A stretch of DNA of 64,000 nucleotides, from positions 620,001-684,000 of the forward strand of contig JAGKQI010000021.1 in NCBI GenBank assembly GCA_018806915.1, in the 5' to 3' direction. The notes under the pieces are model-generated. The model was not told where the DNA came from, made no database searches, and saw only the letters and a program-made list of their open reading frames with translations. Positions 20,434 to 31,346 of this stretch are shown one piece after another (position 1 is the stretch's first letter; the number at the start of each line of letters is the position of its first letter). The translations under genes and the position numbers were made by a program. Source of the DNA: Phytophthora colocasiae (lineage: Eukaryota > Oomycota > Peronosporomycetes > Peronosporales > Peronosporaceae).

Positions 20434-22600
20434 GATCTCAACCAGCGCGCGGACGATGTTCAACGAGCGACTCGACTATTCCTTCCTCCGAGTCCGCCGC
20501 TTGAAGACTTGCCTTTCTAGCGCCGGACTTTGGTTGAACTCGCTCGAGCAGAGCCGATGCGTTTGACGAGTAGCAAGCATACTGAGTGCAAGTGTTTGTG
20601 ACTGTGTCTGCATTGCCGGGTCCAACTTGGCAGCCAAGGCTTGGCTGGCAGCATCAGTGCTAGGGATTAGAAGCGGCTGAGGCTCTGTGCATTGTGAACT
20701 CATGTCCCTGCTTGTAACAATTTGCTGTTGCAGCAGAGCAGAGCAAAGACTTGCTGACCGAAGATACGGAGCAGCACATGAACTTCATGGTGAAGGCACA
20801 GTACGGGCACGACACTTAGGAAGTTCCAGCATGGAGAACCAACATGCAGTGCAGGCAACACGGGTTACCACAAGACACTTTTTTCAACCTTGCACGCATT
20901 TTAATACATGTGCATTTATTAAAATAGTGCAGATGGCGATGGGCTTGCCACCTCGCATGTTAATACTGAAGAAGGAAGGATGCGCGGTTAGTCGGCCATC
21001 CGTTTACCGAGACGGAGCGCTGCTCCTCCCCGCCCATCCCATCGTGCAACAGCTCGCAGGGTTCCGGTGCATTACATGTGTACTGGTACACTGACTGTAG
21101 ATACGTGCTGGGACTCCCAACAAGAACACCGTATTTGAGCCCACCCTGAGAAGCATCTCCGTATTCGGTTTTGTGTTCATCTAAAATACGTCACTGGTAA
21201 GTCCTGAGAATCCTAGTAAGGTAAATCATCAATTTAGGGCCATCAACCATTTTAAGGCCGTATTTTAACTGCCAATCACGTGAAGTTTTTCACAGAGCAA
21301 GTACTTTATTGGCTAAAACACACTAAATACGAATACCTTCAAAAATTAAATTTGTAAATTTGGCGCGAGGTGTCATGGCTCCAGGCGATGACAGATCAGT
21401 CGCCTACATGGTTGGCGGCGAGCTTATTGAGGGCACATTATGGGAGCAGGGTTGTCGCGGGTTCAAGTCCCGTTAATTCTCCGCACTGATTTGGAAAGTA
21501 AAGCATCTATTCAACCTCACTGTGCCAGACACTCGACTAACATTTTGTTGTTTAGAATACAGCTGAACAAGTGATATGCGCTACATGTACTTATCTACAC
21601 CTTTACCTGCAGTTGTAGTAACAGCTTTCTTAGACGACTTGGTTTTTTGCTGCCAGCCTCAGCAAGTTCCTGGAGCACTTCATGGGTAAACAGCATCCCC
21701 CCAACTGCGACTCGTTTACGCTTTGTCGTCTTCTTCGGCAGGGGCTTCAATTGTTGGCCTGCCACTTGACCTCCGTAAGCTAATTTCCGTCGAAACTTGA
21801 TCACAAGTAGAAATATAAAAGGTGAAGGTGGAATAACCCAAACCTCAAATGGTCACAAAATGACACTCACTCAGCGCTTTCAATACTGAAAGCAAGACTA
21901 AATTCGGCCGTAAACTGATTAAGTCGATTTTTTTCTTCTCCACGAGCATGTGCTTAATTTCATTGGTCTGCTACTACAAAAAATCGAGAAAAAATCTCTG
22001 GTTTGCGAAGTTTCAGAAACTGTCTCACTTTTTGTCAACGCATAAGTAGATGCCGAGTAATTCGAGCATCTTTTATCTCGGCCCATATTTGATTTTTTAC
22101 CTTAGGATACGTAAGACAGTCATGCGCATGGCCTCAAATACGACTTTGAGTCAAAGTGCAGCACAGTATCTTTGACGACCAGCGCGTCACCGGAAAAGGG
22201 CTGGCTCTGGTCGTGTTATTAATTTAATTTTGGCGCGCAGTGCGTATATTATGTACGGCGTAGGTACGACAAGCCCGCACAAACTGTGTGCACGACCTGT
22301 AGAGAAGCTGCGCTCTCCACCAAAAGAATCGTGTTTGTACCTGTACAGGGAGCTGCAACTGTGCTGCAGATCACGACAACTCAGTGTTTCCTGCTACAAT
22401 AGCGCTGCTGCTTCCTTTTACATGTACGTAAGTTACTTATACTGGTACTTACGTCGTATGTACCTAACATTTTCAGAAAATGTATGAAAAATGAGTACTT
22501 GTATGGTACAGGCTGCTTTGGTGCATTTTGCTTACTTACAGGCTTAAACTTTAGTTTCAGTTGGCGCAGATGTAAGCGATGAATGCACGTACCGATTGAG
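20434..22600. other. Upstream region of gene A (no supported gene)
   Basis: Mirrors 24750-26815. Parts near 20590-21190 resemble the upstream region of C/D (GGAAGGATGCGCGG, GAGACGGAGCGC, TTCCGGTGCAT), so the two palindromes share an ancestral 5' flank. At 21455-21480 is GGTTCAAGTCCCG, matching a tRNA T-arm/B box, but no acceptor stem pairs with it. At 21595-21804 (minus) a 69-codon Lys-rich frame (KPLPKKTTKRKRVAVGG) is present in both arms. It is unrecognised and may be a transposon leftover. Confidence 0.5.
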
Positions 22601-22623
22601 GCGGAAGATACTTGGGTTGCATA

Positions 22624-24326
22624 CAAATAACGACGGAAAAAGACGACGGACGGAAAAAGACGACGTCACTGCAACAATGTTCATATTTTAGATACTTAAC
22701 CTAATGTCGTAATTTCATCCAATAAAAGTGATGCGTTTGAATGGCGAGGAACACAGTTCTCAGCAGGCCGCACATTGCTCCTTGCACTCCTGAAATGGGA
22801 AAGCAAGCAGCATACAGTATAAAAGAAAAGCGAGATGCCCTTGCTGTGGTTGAGCGCGTCGGTGTCTACCGTGCCGCCCAAAAGCTTGACTATCCCCGTC
22901 GAACGGTGGGCGACTGGTGGAAACAGCGAGACAGTATCCGTACGTTTGCGGGGTCTTCCAAGTCAAAGACACTGAAAGGACAGGGAAGGAAGGAAATCAT
23001 TCCTTTCTCCTCAGTCTTGGTGACATTTATGAAGGACCAGAGGCGTCAAGAGCTCGTAAGTACTATTTTATTATTTTATAATACAATACTCAAATGCCTA
23101 ACGCCTGTGAAAGTTTGTGACAACGTCGCTACTAATGGAATTTATCAGAGATAACTTCAACGAGTGGCTAGATGAGTACTATGTTAACAAGAAAAGCGAG
23201 GTTTCCGGAACTCAAGCACTTCAGCGCCTATGCCAACGCTTTATGCATCGGTTTGTATTCTTTATGGTGATTTAAATTTTGAGAATGTTTTTAATTTAAT
23301 ACGGTTTTAGTCATGGCTTTACAGATCAAGCACCACAAGAAGCTAAAGTTAACAATGAACATTTAGAAGAGACGCATGTTCAATTTGCGCTAGATTTTTG
23401 GTCAACCATGCCGCATACGGGCCCCATGAAATCTACAACGTCGATGAAACTGCCATCTACTACGAAATGTTCCCTCGGCGCACATGGTCCGAGCGTGGGG
23501 GTAGCGCGCGGGTTGTCGGGTTCACGAAAAAGCCTGGTCGAATGACAGCGGTGCTTACAATTCGGGCCGATGGTACGTATTTGTACATTTTTGTATCTGA
23601 TGTTTGTATGACTCTAAGTACTTATTCTGACATTTTTGAATTAATGTGTATGTTTAGGGAGAAAATTGACTATACTTTTCATTATGAGAGGCAGACCTGG
23701 CGGAAGAATTGACCGCTTTCAGCTTAAGCGGTTACCTCAAGGCCACTTCTACACAGTTCAAGAGCATGCTTGGATGGATCAAAATGTGTGGAAGTTCTAC
23801 GCTACCGAGCTTCTAAAGTACGAGATTAGTGGGCCGTCTGTGCTGTTGTTAGATAATTTCGATAGTCATGTTTCTAGCGAAGGACAAAGGATAATAGTTG
23901 AAGAAACTTGCGCTACAGTGTGTCCTTTGCCCCCCAATAGCACCTCGGTTTGTCAACCTTTGGACGTGGGGGTAATGGGCCCACTAAAGAATTCCATGCG
24001 CGGGAAGTGGAGGCAATGCAAGAAGGCAGCAACCCCATTTCAAAAGCGCCTCAATGCAGTGCAATTGACTATTGCGGCATGGGAGGCGCTGAAGCCTTCA
24101 ACTGTTGTGAGCAGCTTAAAAAAAGCTGTGCCAAGGTTTCCTACTGTTCTTGTATAACAAGAAATAAACACTACGTTTCTAGTCAACTTGCATTTACAAC
24201 ATAATAAAATTTAGCCAATCAAATTAGGATGCATCGCCGACGTCGTGTTTTTTCGTCGTGCAGGCTGCTTGTTCTTAACTATCGAGATTGTGAACATTTC
24301 ACGGCGGCTTTTTCCGTCGTTATTTG
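22624..24326 (+). mobile_element. pogo-like DNA transposon in the centre of inverted repeat 1
   Basis: 1703 bp with 19-bp perfect terminal inverted repeats (CAAATAACGACGGAAAAAG at 22624-22642, reverse complement at 24308-24326), flanked by TA on both sides (22622-22623, 24327-24328). This is the TA target duplication of the Tc1/mariner/pogo superfamily. GACGGAAAAAGACGACG-like motifs are repeated just inside the left end. It encodes a DDE_1 transposase. It lies in the unique centre of the palindrome, so no empty site is available. Confidence 0.88.
22741..24156 (+). CDS. pogo-like transposase (DDE_1), intron-containing
   Basis: Cut-and-paste transposase acting in the nucleus on its own ends. 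The N-terminus is a helix-turn-helix (YSIKEKRDALAVVERVGVYR, RRTVGDWWKQRD). The catalytic region has EIYNVDETAIYYE, SVLLLDNFDSHVS and STSVCQPLDVGVMGPLK, giving the DDD triad. The C-terminus is AWEALKPSTVVSSLKKAVPRF. Likely introns are 23056-23148, 23251-23310 (GT...TTTTAG) and 23573-23657 (GTACGT...TTTAG); the last two keep phase. The first leaves a one-base mismatch, so either that boundary is wrong or there is a one-base lesion. An internal ATG at 22794 is an alternative start. The reading after exon 4 is intact to TAA. Confidence 0.8.
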
Positions 24327-24328
24327 TA

Positions 24329-24749
24329 CTTGGGTTGGACTTTCAGGCCGTGTAGGCTAAGTAGCTAACAATATACCTCACACAATAAAAAAAAATACTT
24401 GGGTTGGACAGGTATCTCTGCCCCCTAGGAGACCTGTCCTGGAAAGAATGTTCACATTGCATTTTGCAACTATTTGTCATGATGTCGAAAATGCTTGAAG
24501 AAAATCGTGCATTTGTAAACTTAACGTCAATTGTTCTATAGTAGTGTTTTGTCTGTTGATTTGTGAACGAACGACAACGAAGATCGTTCGACGTCACCTA
24601 ACTCCTTGTTAGCTGAAGCCAATCTTTCTTTCGCATTTAATAGTGACTTGCAAAACTAATGGTAACGCAACAACATGCTTATGCAAACCTTTGTGCAAAA
24701 TCTTTCCACAACCAGTAGTACTGGCCCAGTATTACCGTACATTTTCGAT
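24329..24749. other. Right part of inverted-repeat-1 centre
   Basis: About 420 bp of unique sequence with no gene. ACTTGGGTTG occurs at 24328-24337 next to the transposon, again at 24400, and on the left flank at 22610-22619, a short repeat around the insertion. Confidence 0.5.
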
Positions 24750-26815
24750 CAAGTACACATTTTTCATACATTTTCTGAAAATGTTAGGTACATACGACGT
24801 AAGTACCAGTATAAGTAACTTACGTACATGTAAAAGGAAGCAGCAGCGCTATTGTAGCAGGAAACACTGAGTTGTCGTGATCTGCAGCACAGTTGCAGCT
24901 CCCTGTACAGGTACAAACACGATTCTTTTGGTGGAGAGCGCAGCTTCTCTACAGGTCGTGCACACAGTTTGTGCGGGCTTGTCGTACCTACGCCGTACAT
25001 AATATACGCACTGCGCGCCAAAATTAAATTAATAACACGACCAGAGCCAGCCCTTTTCCGGTGACGCGCTGGTCGTCAAAGATACTGTGCTGCACTTTGA
25101 CTCAAAGTCGTATTTGAGGCCATGCGCATGACTGTCTTACGTATCCTAAGGTAAAAAATCAAATATGGGCCGAGATAAAAGATGCTCGAATTACTCGGCA
25201 TCTACTTATGCGTTGACAAAAAGTGAGACAGTTTCTGAAACTTCGCAAACCAGAGATTTTTTCTCGATTTTTTGTAGTAGCAGACCAATGAAATTAAGCA
25301 CATGCTCGTGGAGAAGAAAAAAATCGACTTAATCAGTTTACGGCCGAATTTAGTCTTGCTTTCAGTATTGAAAGCGCTGAGTGAGTGTCATTTTTGTGAC
25401 CATTTGAGGTTTGGGTTATTCCACCTTCACCTTTTATATTTCTACTTGTGATCAAGTTTCGACGGAAATTAGCTTACGGAGGTCAAGTGGCAGGCCAACA
25501 ATTGAAGCCCCTGCCGAAGAAGACGACAAAGCGTAAACGAGTCGCAGTTGGGGGGATGCTGTTTACCCATGAAGTGCTCCAGGAACTTGCTGAGGCTGGC
25601 AGCAAAAAACTAAGTCGTCTAAGAAAGCTGTTACTACAACTGCAGGTAAAGGTGTAGATAAGTACATGTAGCGCATATCACTTGTTCAGCTGTATTCTAA
25701 ACAACAAAATGTTAGTCGAGTGTCTGGCACAGTGAGGTTGAATAGATGCTTTACTTTCCAAATCAGTGCGGAGAATTAACGGACTTGAACCCGCGACAAC
25801 CCTGCTCCCATAATGTGCCCTCAATAAGCTCGCCGCCAACCATGTAGGCGACTGATCTGTCATCGCCTGGAGCCATGACACCTCGCGCCAAATTTACAAA
25901 TTTAATTTTTGAAGGTATTCGTATTTAGTGTGTTTTAGCCAATAAAGTACTTGCTCTGTGAAAAACTTCACGTGATTGGCAGTTAAAATACGGCCTTAAA
26001 ATGGTTGATGGCCCTAAATTGATGATTTACCTTACTAGGATTCTCAGGACTTACCAGTGACGTATTTTAGATGAACACAAAACCGAATACGGAGATGCTT
26101 CTCAGGGTGGGCTCAAATACGGTGTTCTTGTTGGGAGTCCCAGCACGTATCTACAGTCAGTGTACCAGTACACATGTAATGCACCGGAACCCTGCGAGCT
26201 GTTGCACGATGGGATGGGCGGGGAGGAGCAGCGCTCCGTCTCGGTAAACGGATGGCCGACTAACCGCGCATCCTTCCTTCTTCAGTATTAACATGCGAGG
26301 TGGCAAGCCCATCGCCATCTGCACTATTTTAATAAATGCACATGTATTAAAATGCGTGCAAGGTTGAAAAAGTGTCTTGTGGTAACCCGTGTTGCCTGCA
26401 CTGCATGTTGGTTCTCCATGCTGGAACTTCCTAAGTGTCGTGCCCGTACTGTGCCTTCACCATGAAGTTCATGTGCTGCTCCGTATCTTCGGTCAGCAAG
26501 TCTTTGCTCTGCTCTGCTGCAACAGCAAATTGTTACAAGCAGGACATGAGTTCACAATGCACAGAGCCTCAGCCGCTTCTAATCCCTAGCACTGATGCTG
26601 CCAGCCAAGCCTTGGCTGCCAAGTTGGACCCGGCAATGCAGACACAGTCACAAACACTTGCACTCAGTATGCTTGCTACTCGTCAAACGCATCGGCTCTG
26701 CTCGAGCGAGTTCAACCAAAGTCCGGCGCTAGAAAGGCAAGTCTTCAAGCGGCGGACTCGGAGGAAGGAATAGTCGAGTCGCTCGTTGAACATCGTCCGC
26801 GCGCTGGTTGAGATC

Positions 26816-26831
26816 GCTCACTTTGGAATTT
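26816..26831 (+). promoter_or_regulatory. Core promoter motif of gene B
   Basis: GCTCACTTTGGAATTT, ending 60 bases before the ATG, the mirror image of the site in front of gene A. Confidence 0.65.
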
Positions 26832-26891
26832 CTCCTCTATCGGAGAAGTCTGCCCCGCCTCGCCTCGCTCGACTTCCTTCGTCTCACTACG

Positions 26892-28433
26892 ATGTCTTCG
26901 AACGCCAAGTCTGCCTTCTTCACCATAGAGGACGCCAAGGCGTCCTTCAATCTCTTCTGCTGCGTCTGCGGTATCGGTTCGCTGGCTATGCCTTCCAACT
27001 ACGCGCGTGCCGGTCCGTTCTACGCCTCTATCGCCCTCGCCTTCATGATCTTCGCCAACACGTACGCCACGCTCAAGCTGTCCAAGGTGATGCTGGTGGC
27101 TCCGTCGTCTGTGAGGACGTACGGTGATCTGGGTGAGTGGGCCCTTGGCAAGTGGGGCCGCTTCTTCACGGTTGTCTCGCAGATGGGTGTGTGTCTGCTG
27201 GTGCCGATCGCCTTCCTGGTGCTGGGCAGTACTCTTCTTGACGTGCTGTTCCCGGACTCGTTCAGTCAGATTTTCTGGATCATCTTCATGGCACTCATGG
27301 TTGTGCCGGTTTGCTTGATCCCGACGCTGAAGGAGAGCGCCGGCATGGCGTTCGCTGGTTGCATGGGTACGATCATTGCCGACATCATCGCTGTGGTTTT
27401 GCTGCAGTGGAACTTGCGTGGCCACGACTCGATCCCGTCGCCCGATATCACTATTCACCAGGTGCTGACGTGCTTCGGTAACCTCGCTCTGGCCTACGGT
27501 GCTGCCATTGTGGTGCCCGACCTTCAGCGTGAGCACTCGCAGCCGCAGCGTATGCCTCGCGTCGTGGTGATCACCATCCTTTTCATCTCGGGCTTCTTTG
27601 TTGCTATCGCTCTGGCTGGTTACACTGCTGGTGGCTGCCAGCTTTCGGGTAACATCCTGTACTCTATCGTGAGCACGTCGGACCCGCTCGGTTTGGCCCC
27701 GCTGGGTTTCACCGCCGACCGTGGTGCCGTGGTGATGGCCTACCTGTTCATGCAGATGCACATTTCGATCGCCTTCTCGACGCTGATGATGCCCCCGTTC
27801 TTCATGGCGGAGCGTCTGATCTTGGGAATGCACAAGGGCCCTGAAATCGTCCGCTTCAATGGCGAGATGGACCAGGCCAACGTTGACCACGACATGGAGC
27901 TTCAGGACAAGCAGTCGTACATGCAGAGCTCGACGCCGCTGGACACTGCGAACCGTCAGGTGTCTGCTTCGAGCCTGGTGGAGAAGGCGGAGGGCCGTAT
28001 GTCGCACCTGCGTGTGGCCCTGGAGTTCGGTGAGGAGATCACGGAGGAGGAGCTCCACGCGCCGTACAAGAACAACCCGCTGCGTTACATCGCTCTTCGT
28101 ATCGCGATCATTGCTATCCTGGTGATCATTGCTGTGGTGCTGCGCAAGCGTTTCATCGATCTGCAGGATTTTACGGGTGCTACTGCCCACACGACGAGCT
28201 GTCTGCTGATGCCGTGCATCATTTACATGCGCGTGTCGTGGAAGACCATGTCAATCTTCGACAAGGCTGCCTCGATCATTGTGATTGTGGTGTGCGCCTT
28301 CACGGGCTTCTACGTGATGATCCACGCCGGCGAGCACCTGTTCGCGCCGTCGGACGATGACACACTGTTCCCGTACTGCGAGGATGAGTTCATGAACGAG
28401 CCGTACTACATCCGCAACAACAGCACCAACTAA
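26892..28433 (+). CDS. AAAP-family amino acid permease B
   Basis: Partner of gene A in the palindrome: 513 residues with the same eleven-helix plan and identical protein except in the central hydrophilic loop. There B has GEMDQANVDHDMELQDKQSY and VEKAEG, where A, C and D have EVDQANVDLDLEIQEKRSY and VEKTEG. Outside the loop it shares with A the residues that distinguish the A/B type from C/D: GPFYAS, VPIAF, FTADRG, FMQMHIS, PFFMAERLILG, FIDLQDF, FAPSDDD. Intact and presumably expressed from the motif 60 bases upstream. Tail-to-tail with gene C across a linker and a DNA transposon. Confidence 0.92.
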   Translation: MSSNAKSAFFTIEDAKASFNLFCCVCGIGSLAMPSNYARAGPFYASIALAFMIFANTYATLKLSKVMLVAPSSVRTYGDLGEWALGKWGRFFTVVSQMGVCLLVPIAFLVLGSTLLDVLFPDSFSQIFWIIFMALMVVPVCLIPTLKESAGMAFAGCMGTIIADIIAVVLLQWNLRGHDSIPSPDITIHQVLTCFGNLALAYGAAIVVPDLQREHSQPQRMPRVVVITILFISGFFVAIALAGYTAGGCQLSGNILYSIVSTSDPLGLAPLGFTADRGAVVMAYLFMQMHISIAFSTLMMPPFFMAERLILGMHKGPEIVRFNGEMDQANVDHDMELQDKQSYMQSSTPLDTANRQVSASSLVEKAEGRMSHLRVALEFGEEITEEELHAPYKNNPLRYIALRIAIIAILVIIAVVLRKRFIDLQDFTGATAHTTSCLLMPCIIYMRVSWKTMSIFDKAASIIVIVVCAFTGFYVMIHAGEHLFAPSDDDTLFPYCEDEFMNEPYYIRNNSTN

Positions 28434-28545
28434 GTGAATCCGAGCAGCAGCAGCGTCCAAAAAGCAGCGCAACTCGGTGGAGCCGATATATCATAGTTTT
28501 GAAGGAGGATAGAGTTTATATCCAAGCCTGACGTGTTTCAAAATA

Positions 28546-29412
28546 CCGTAAATGACAGAAAGACACACCCGCCAAAAAGAAGCATTTTCGTATTTTTTAT
28601 GTCAAAAATGACAGATAAAAGCATTTTCGGCGCGTTGCGATGACATTTGAAAGCATTTTCACGAAAGTCTGATGACATAACACATATGGCATTTTCGTGG
28701 TGATGTGTCATGGTCCTGAGTGATATCTCAATTTAAAAGTACCATTTGTCGCCGTACGTGACGGTGGACTCGTACGTGACTATCGTTGGCGGCCGTACGT
28801 GATAATGGACTTGTGTGTCGCTGTCGACGGCAGCCATACGTGATAATGAACTCGCACATTTTCAGCTTGTCTTCAGCAGAACACCTTACTGTTTGGGCTA
28901 GGTGGATGTATGCTTTTTAACTGTGATATTATGCTGGCAAACAAGCTCCGGTATTGTAGCGCTTCAGAGTTTTTCGGGGAACATTTGGCTGTACACTAAT
29001 GCGAAAATGGGCGTCCTATAAAGCACAATGGGATTGTTTATGCAAATCATTGAATCTGCCTACGCGACTATCAATTGTGAAAACATCTCGAACAGGTACA
29101 TTCAGAGGTCGTTTGACGTGTGTGGGCTGAATCCGTGGACTGGATCAGGTGACTTGAGCGCATTTTACGCTCACCTTGAGAAGCTTACAACGGATTCTAT
29201 CTACAGCTCGCTGATTTCTCAACAGTGCAACAGAGACTTAGAAAGACATGAGGAGTTTTAGTCGTTGAATGCAGTAGAAGTGTAGCCATTTAGATAGATG
29301 ACACAAAGAAGCATTTTCGACGCCATGACATGACACAAAGAAGCATTTTCGGCGATTTGCGATGACAGCATTTTCGAGCACGTCGCTGAGTGTGTCTTTC
29401 TGTCATTTACGG
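28546..29412. mobile_element. TA-flanked DNA transposon in the B-C linker
   Basis: 867 bp with 23-bp perfect terminal inverted repeats starting CCGTAAATGACAG, flanked by TA (28544-28545, 29413-29414). The matching place beside gene A (18700-18712) has the uninterrupted sequence with a single TA, which proves insertion and defines the ends. Inside are several copies of AAGCATTTTCG(G) near both ends. A plus-strand frame, 29028-29261, ends in SFDVCGLNPWTGSGDLSAF; it resembles the C-terminal part of DDE-type transposases, but that call is weak. Non-autonomous as it stands. Confidence 0.82.
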
Positions 29413-29717
29413 TAATGCAGTCGCTATTCTTGTGCTTAGATTTTTTCTTCTCGTTCAATCGAATGTTTGTGATGCATGCCTTCAACACCTACAGTGCGAT
29501 GTGTTCATTTGCACCGAGTTGACAGTGAATAAGTAGTTCAACCAATGAAAACCTTTCGCAGTGGCATTCAGTAGAGCAAGAGGAGTACTACAACACAATG
29601 CACTATATTTGTTGCTGCTCTGAAAAGATGTCGAGCGAACACCTCTGTAGCCTATTCGTCGTTCTATGATATAAACCTTCATCAAGCCGCGCTGCTCTTA
29701 TACTGCAGCAGCTCGGT

Positions 29718-31259
29718 TTAGTTGGTGCTGTTGTTGCGGATGTAGTACGGCTCGTTCTGGAACTCCGCCTCGCAGTACGAGAACAGTGTGTCGTCGTCCG
29801 ACGGCGTGAACAGCTCCTTGCCGGCGTGGATCATCACGTAGCAGCCCGTGATGGCACACACCACAATCACCAGCATCGACGCGCCCTTGTCCAGGAATGA
29901 CATGCTCTTCCAGAACACGCGCAGGTAGATGATCAGAGGCAACAACAGACAGCTCGTCGTGTGGGCAGTAGCACCGGTGAAGTCCTCCAAGTCGAGGAAA
30001 CGCTTGCGTGCCAGCACGGCGATGATCACCAGGATAGCAATGATCGCAATACGAAGAGCGATGTAACGCAGCGGGTTGTTCTTGTACGGCGCGTGGAGCT
30101 CCTCCTCCGTGATCTCCTCACCGAACTCCAAAGCAACGCGCAGGTGCGACATACGGCCCTCCGTCTTCTCCACCAGGCTCGAAGCAGACACCTGACGGTT
30201 CGCAGTGTCCAGTGGCGTCGAGCTCTGCATGTACGAGCGCTTCTCCTGGATTTCAAGGTCAAGGTCAACGTTGGCCTGGTCAACCTCGCCGTTGAAACGG
30301 ACGATTTCAGGGCCCTTGTGCATTCCCAAGATCATGCGCTCCGCCATGTAGAACGGAGGCATCATCAGCGTCGAGAAGGCGATCGAAATGTGCACTTGCA
30401 TGAACAGGTAGGCCATCACCACGGCACCACGGTCAGCGCTAAATCCCAGAGGGGCCAAACCGAGCGGGTCTGACGTGCTCACGATCGAGTACAGGATGTT
30501 ACCCGAAAGCTGGCAGCCACCGGCAGTGTAACCAGCGAGGGCCACCGCCACGAAGAAAGCAGAGATGAACAGGATGGTGATCACCACGACGCGAGGCATA
30601 CGCTGCGGCTGCGAGTGCTCACGCTGAAGGTCGGGCACCACAATGGCAGCACCGTAGGCCAGAGCGAGGTTACCGAAGCACGTCAGCACCTGGTGCAGCG
30701 TCACATCCGGCGACGGGATCGAGCCGTGGCCGCGCATGTTCCACTGGAGAACCGACACAGCGATGATGTCGGCAATGATCGTACCCATGCAACCGGCGAA
30801 CGCCATGCCGGCGCTCTCCTTCAGCGTCGGGATCAAGCAAACCGGCACAACCATGAGTGCCATGAAGATGATCCAGAAAATCTGACTGAACGAGTCCGGG
30901 AACAGCACGTCAAGAAGAGTACTGCCCAGCACCAGGAAGGCGCACGGCACCAGCAGACACACACCCATCTGCGAGACAACCGTGAAGAAGCGACCCCACT
31001 TACCAAGGGCCCACTCACCCAGATCACCGTACGTCTTCACAGACGACGGAGCCACCAGCATCACCTTGGATAGCTTGAGCGTGGCGTACGTGTTGGCGAA
31101 GATCATGAAGGCGAGGGCGATGGAAGCGAACACTGGACCGGCACGCGCGTAGTTGGAAGGCATAGCCAGCGAACCGATACCGCAGACGCAGCAGAAGAGG
31201 TTGAAGGACGCCTTGGCGTCCTCTATGGTGAAGAAGGCAGACTTGGCGTTCGAAGACAT
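29718..31259 (-). CDS. AAAP-family amino acid permease C
   Basis: Second-type permease of the cluster: 513 residues, intronless, eleven predicted membrane segments. It differs from A/B by GPVFAS, VPCAF, AVSVLQWNMRGHGS, ADVTLHQ-region changes, FSADRG, FMQVHIS, PFYMAERMILG, LARKRFLDLEDF and FTPSDDDTLFSYCEAEFQ. It differs from its palindrome partner D at only one residue (IAIIAIL here, IAIIIIL in D). The start is fixed by the shared MSSNAKSAFF and the promoter motif 71 bases upstream. Expected to be a proton-coupled amino acid carrier in a membrane; substrate unknown. Confidence 0.92.
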   Translation of the reverse strand: MSSNAKSAFFTIEDAKASFNLFCCVCGIGSLAMPSNYARAGPVFASIALAFMIFANTYATLKLSKVMLVAPSSVKTYGDLGEWALGKWGRFFTVVSQMGVCLLVPCAFLVLGSTLLDVLFPDSFSQIFWIIFMALMVVPVCLIPTLKESAGMAFAGCMGTIIADIIAVSVLQWNMRGHGSIPSPDVTLHQVLTCFGNLALAYGAAIVVPDLQREHSQPQRMPRVVVITILFISAFFVAVALAGYTAGGCQLSGNILYSIVSTSDPLGLAPLGFSADRGAVVMAYLFMQVHISIAFSTLMMPPFYMAERMILGMHKGPEIVRFNGEVDQANVDLDLEIQEKRSYMQSSTPLDTANRQVSASSLVEKTEGRMSHLRVALEFGEEITEEELHAPYKNNPLRYIALRIAIIAILVIIAVLARKRFLDLEDFTGATAHTTSCLLLPLIIYLRVFWKSMSFLDKGASMLVIVVCAITGCYVMIHAGKELFTPSDDDTLFSYCEAEFQNEPYYIRNNSTN

Positions 31260-31330
31260 CGTAGTGAGACGAAGGAAGTCGAGCGAGGCGAGACGAGGGT
31301 GCTGCTTGCTGGACTTCTCCGATAGAAGAG

Positions 31331-31346
31331 AAATTCCAAAGTGAGC
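31331..31346 (-). promoter_or_regulatory. Core promoter motif of gene C
   Basis: GCTCACTTTGGAATTT on the minus strand, ending 71 bases before the ATG. The leader is longer than in A/B because of an 11-base difference just after the motif. Confidence 0.65.

Larger units (their letters stand above)
18706..22501. repeat. Inverted repeat 1, left arm
   Basis: 3.8-kb arm, almost identical to the reverse complement of 24750-28545. It contains gene A and about 2.1 kb upstream of it. Differences seen by eye are few: single bases, a one-base indel near 21465/25780, and a block inside the AAAP gene. The centre between the arms (22502-24749) holds a pogo-like transposon. Confidence 0.92.
24750..28545. 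repeat. Inverted repeat 1, right arm
   Basis: Reverse-complement partner of 18706-22501, carrying gene B. After the TA-flanked insertion at 28546-29412 the homology to the left arm's outer flank resumes (from 29415), at lower similarity, into the linker shared with C. 24750-26815 holds the same non-coding features as the left arm, including the 69-codon Lys-rich frame at 25448-25657. Confidence 0.92.

Noticed and set aside
19059..20504. 481-codon open frame antisense to gene A (mirrored at 26745-28190 opposite gene B)
   Set aside because: It exists because the permease codons are GC-rich; the translation is a His/Arg/Gln-rich string without family features, and part of it breaks in C/D.
20476..20703. 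Small frame just upstream of A (and 26435-26773 upstream of B)
   Set aside because: Mirrored in both arms but not preserved in C/D, where the homologous DNA reads differently; best seen as leader/upstream DNA.
21455..21480. Functional tRNA gene
   Set aside because: A T-arm-like sequence is present but no 5' acceptor strand pairing with AATTCTCC and no proper anticodon arm could be found.
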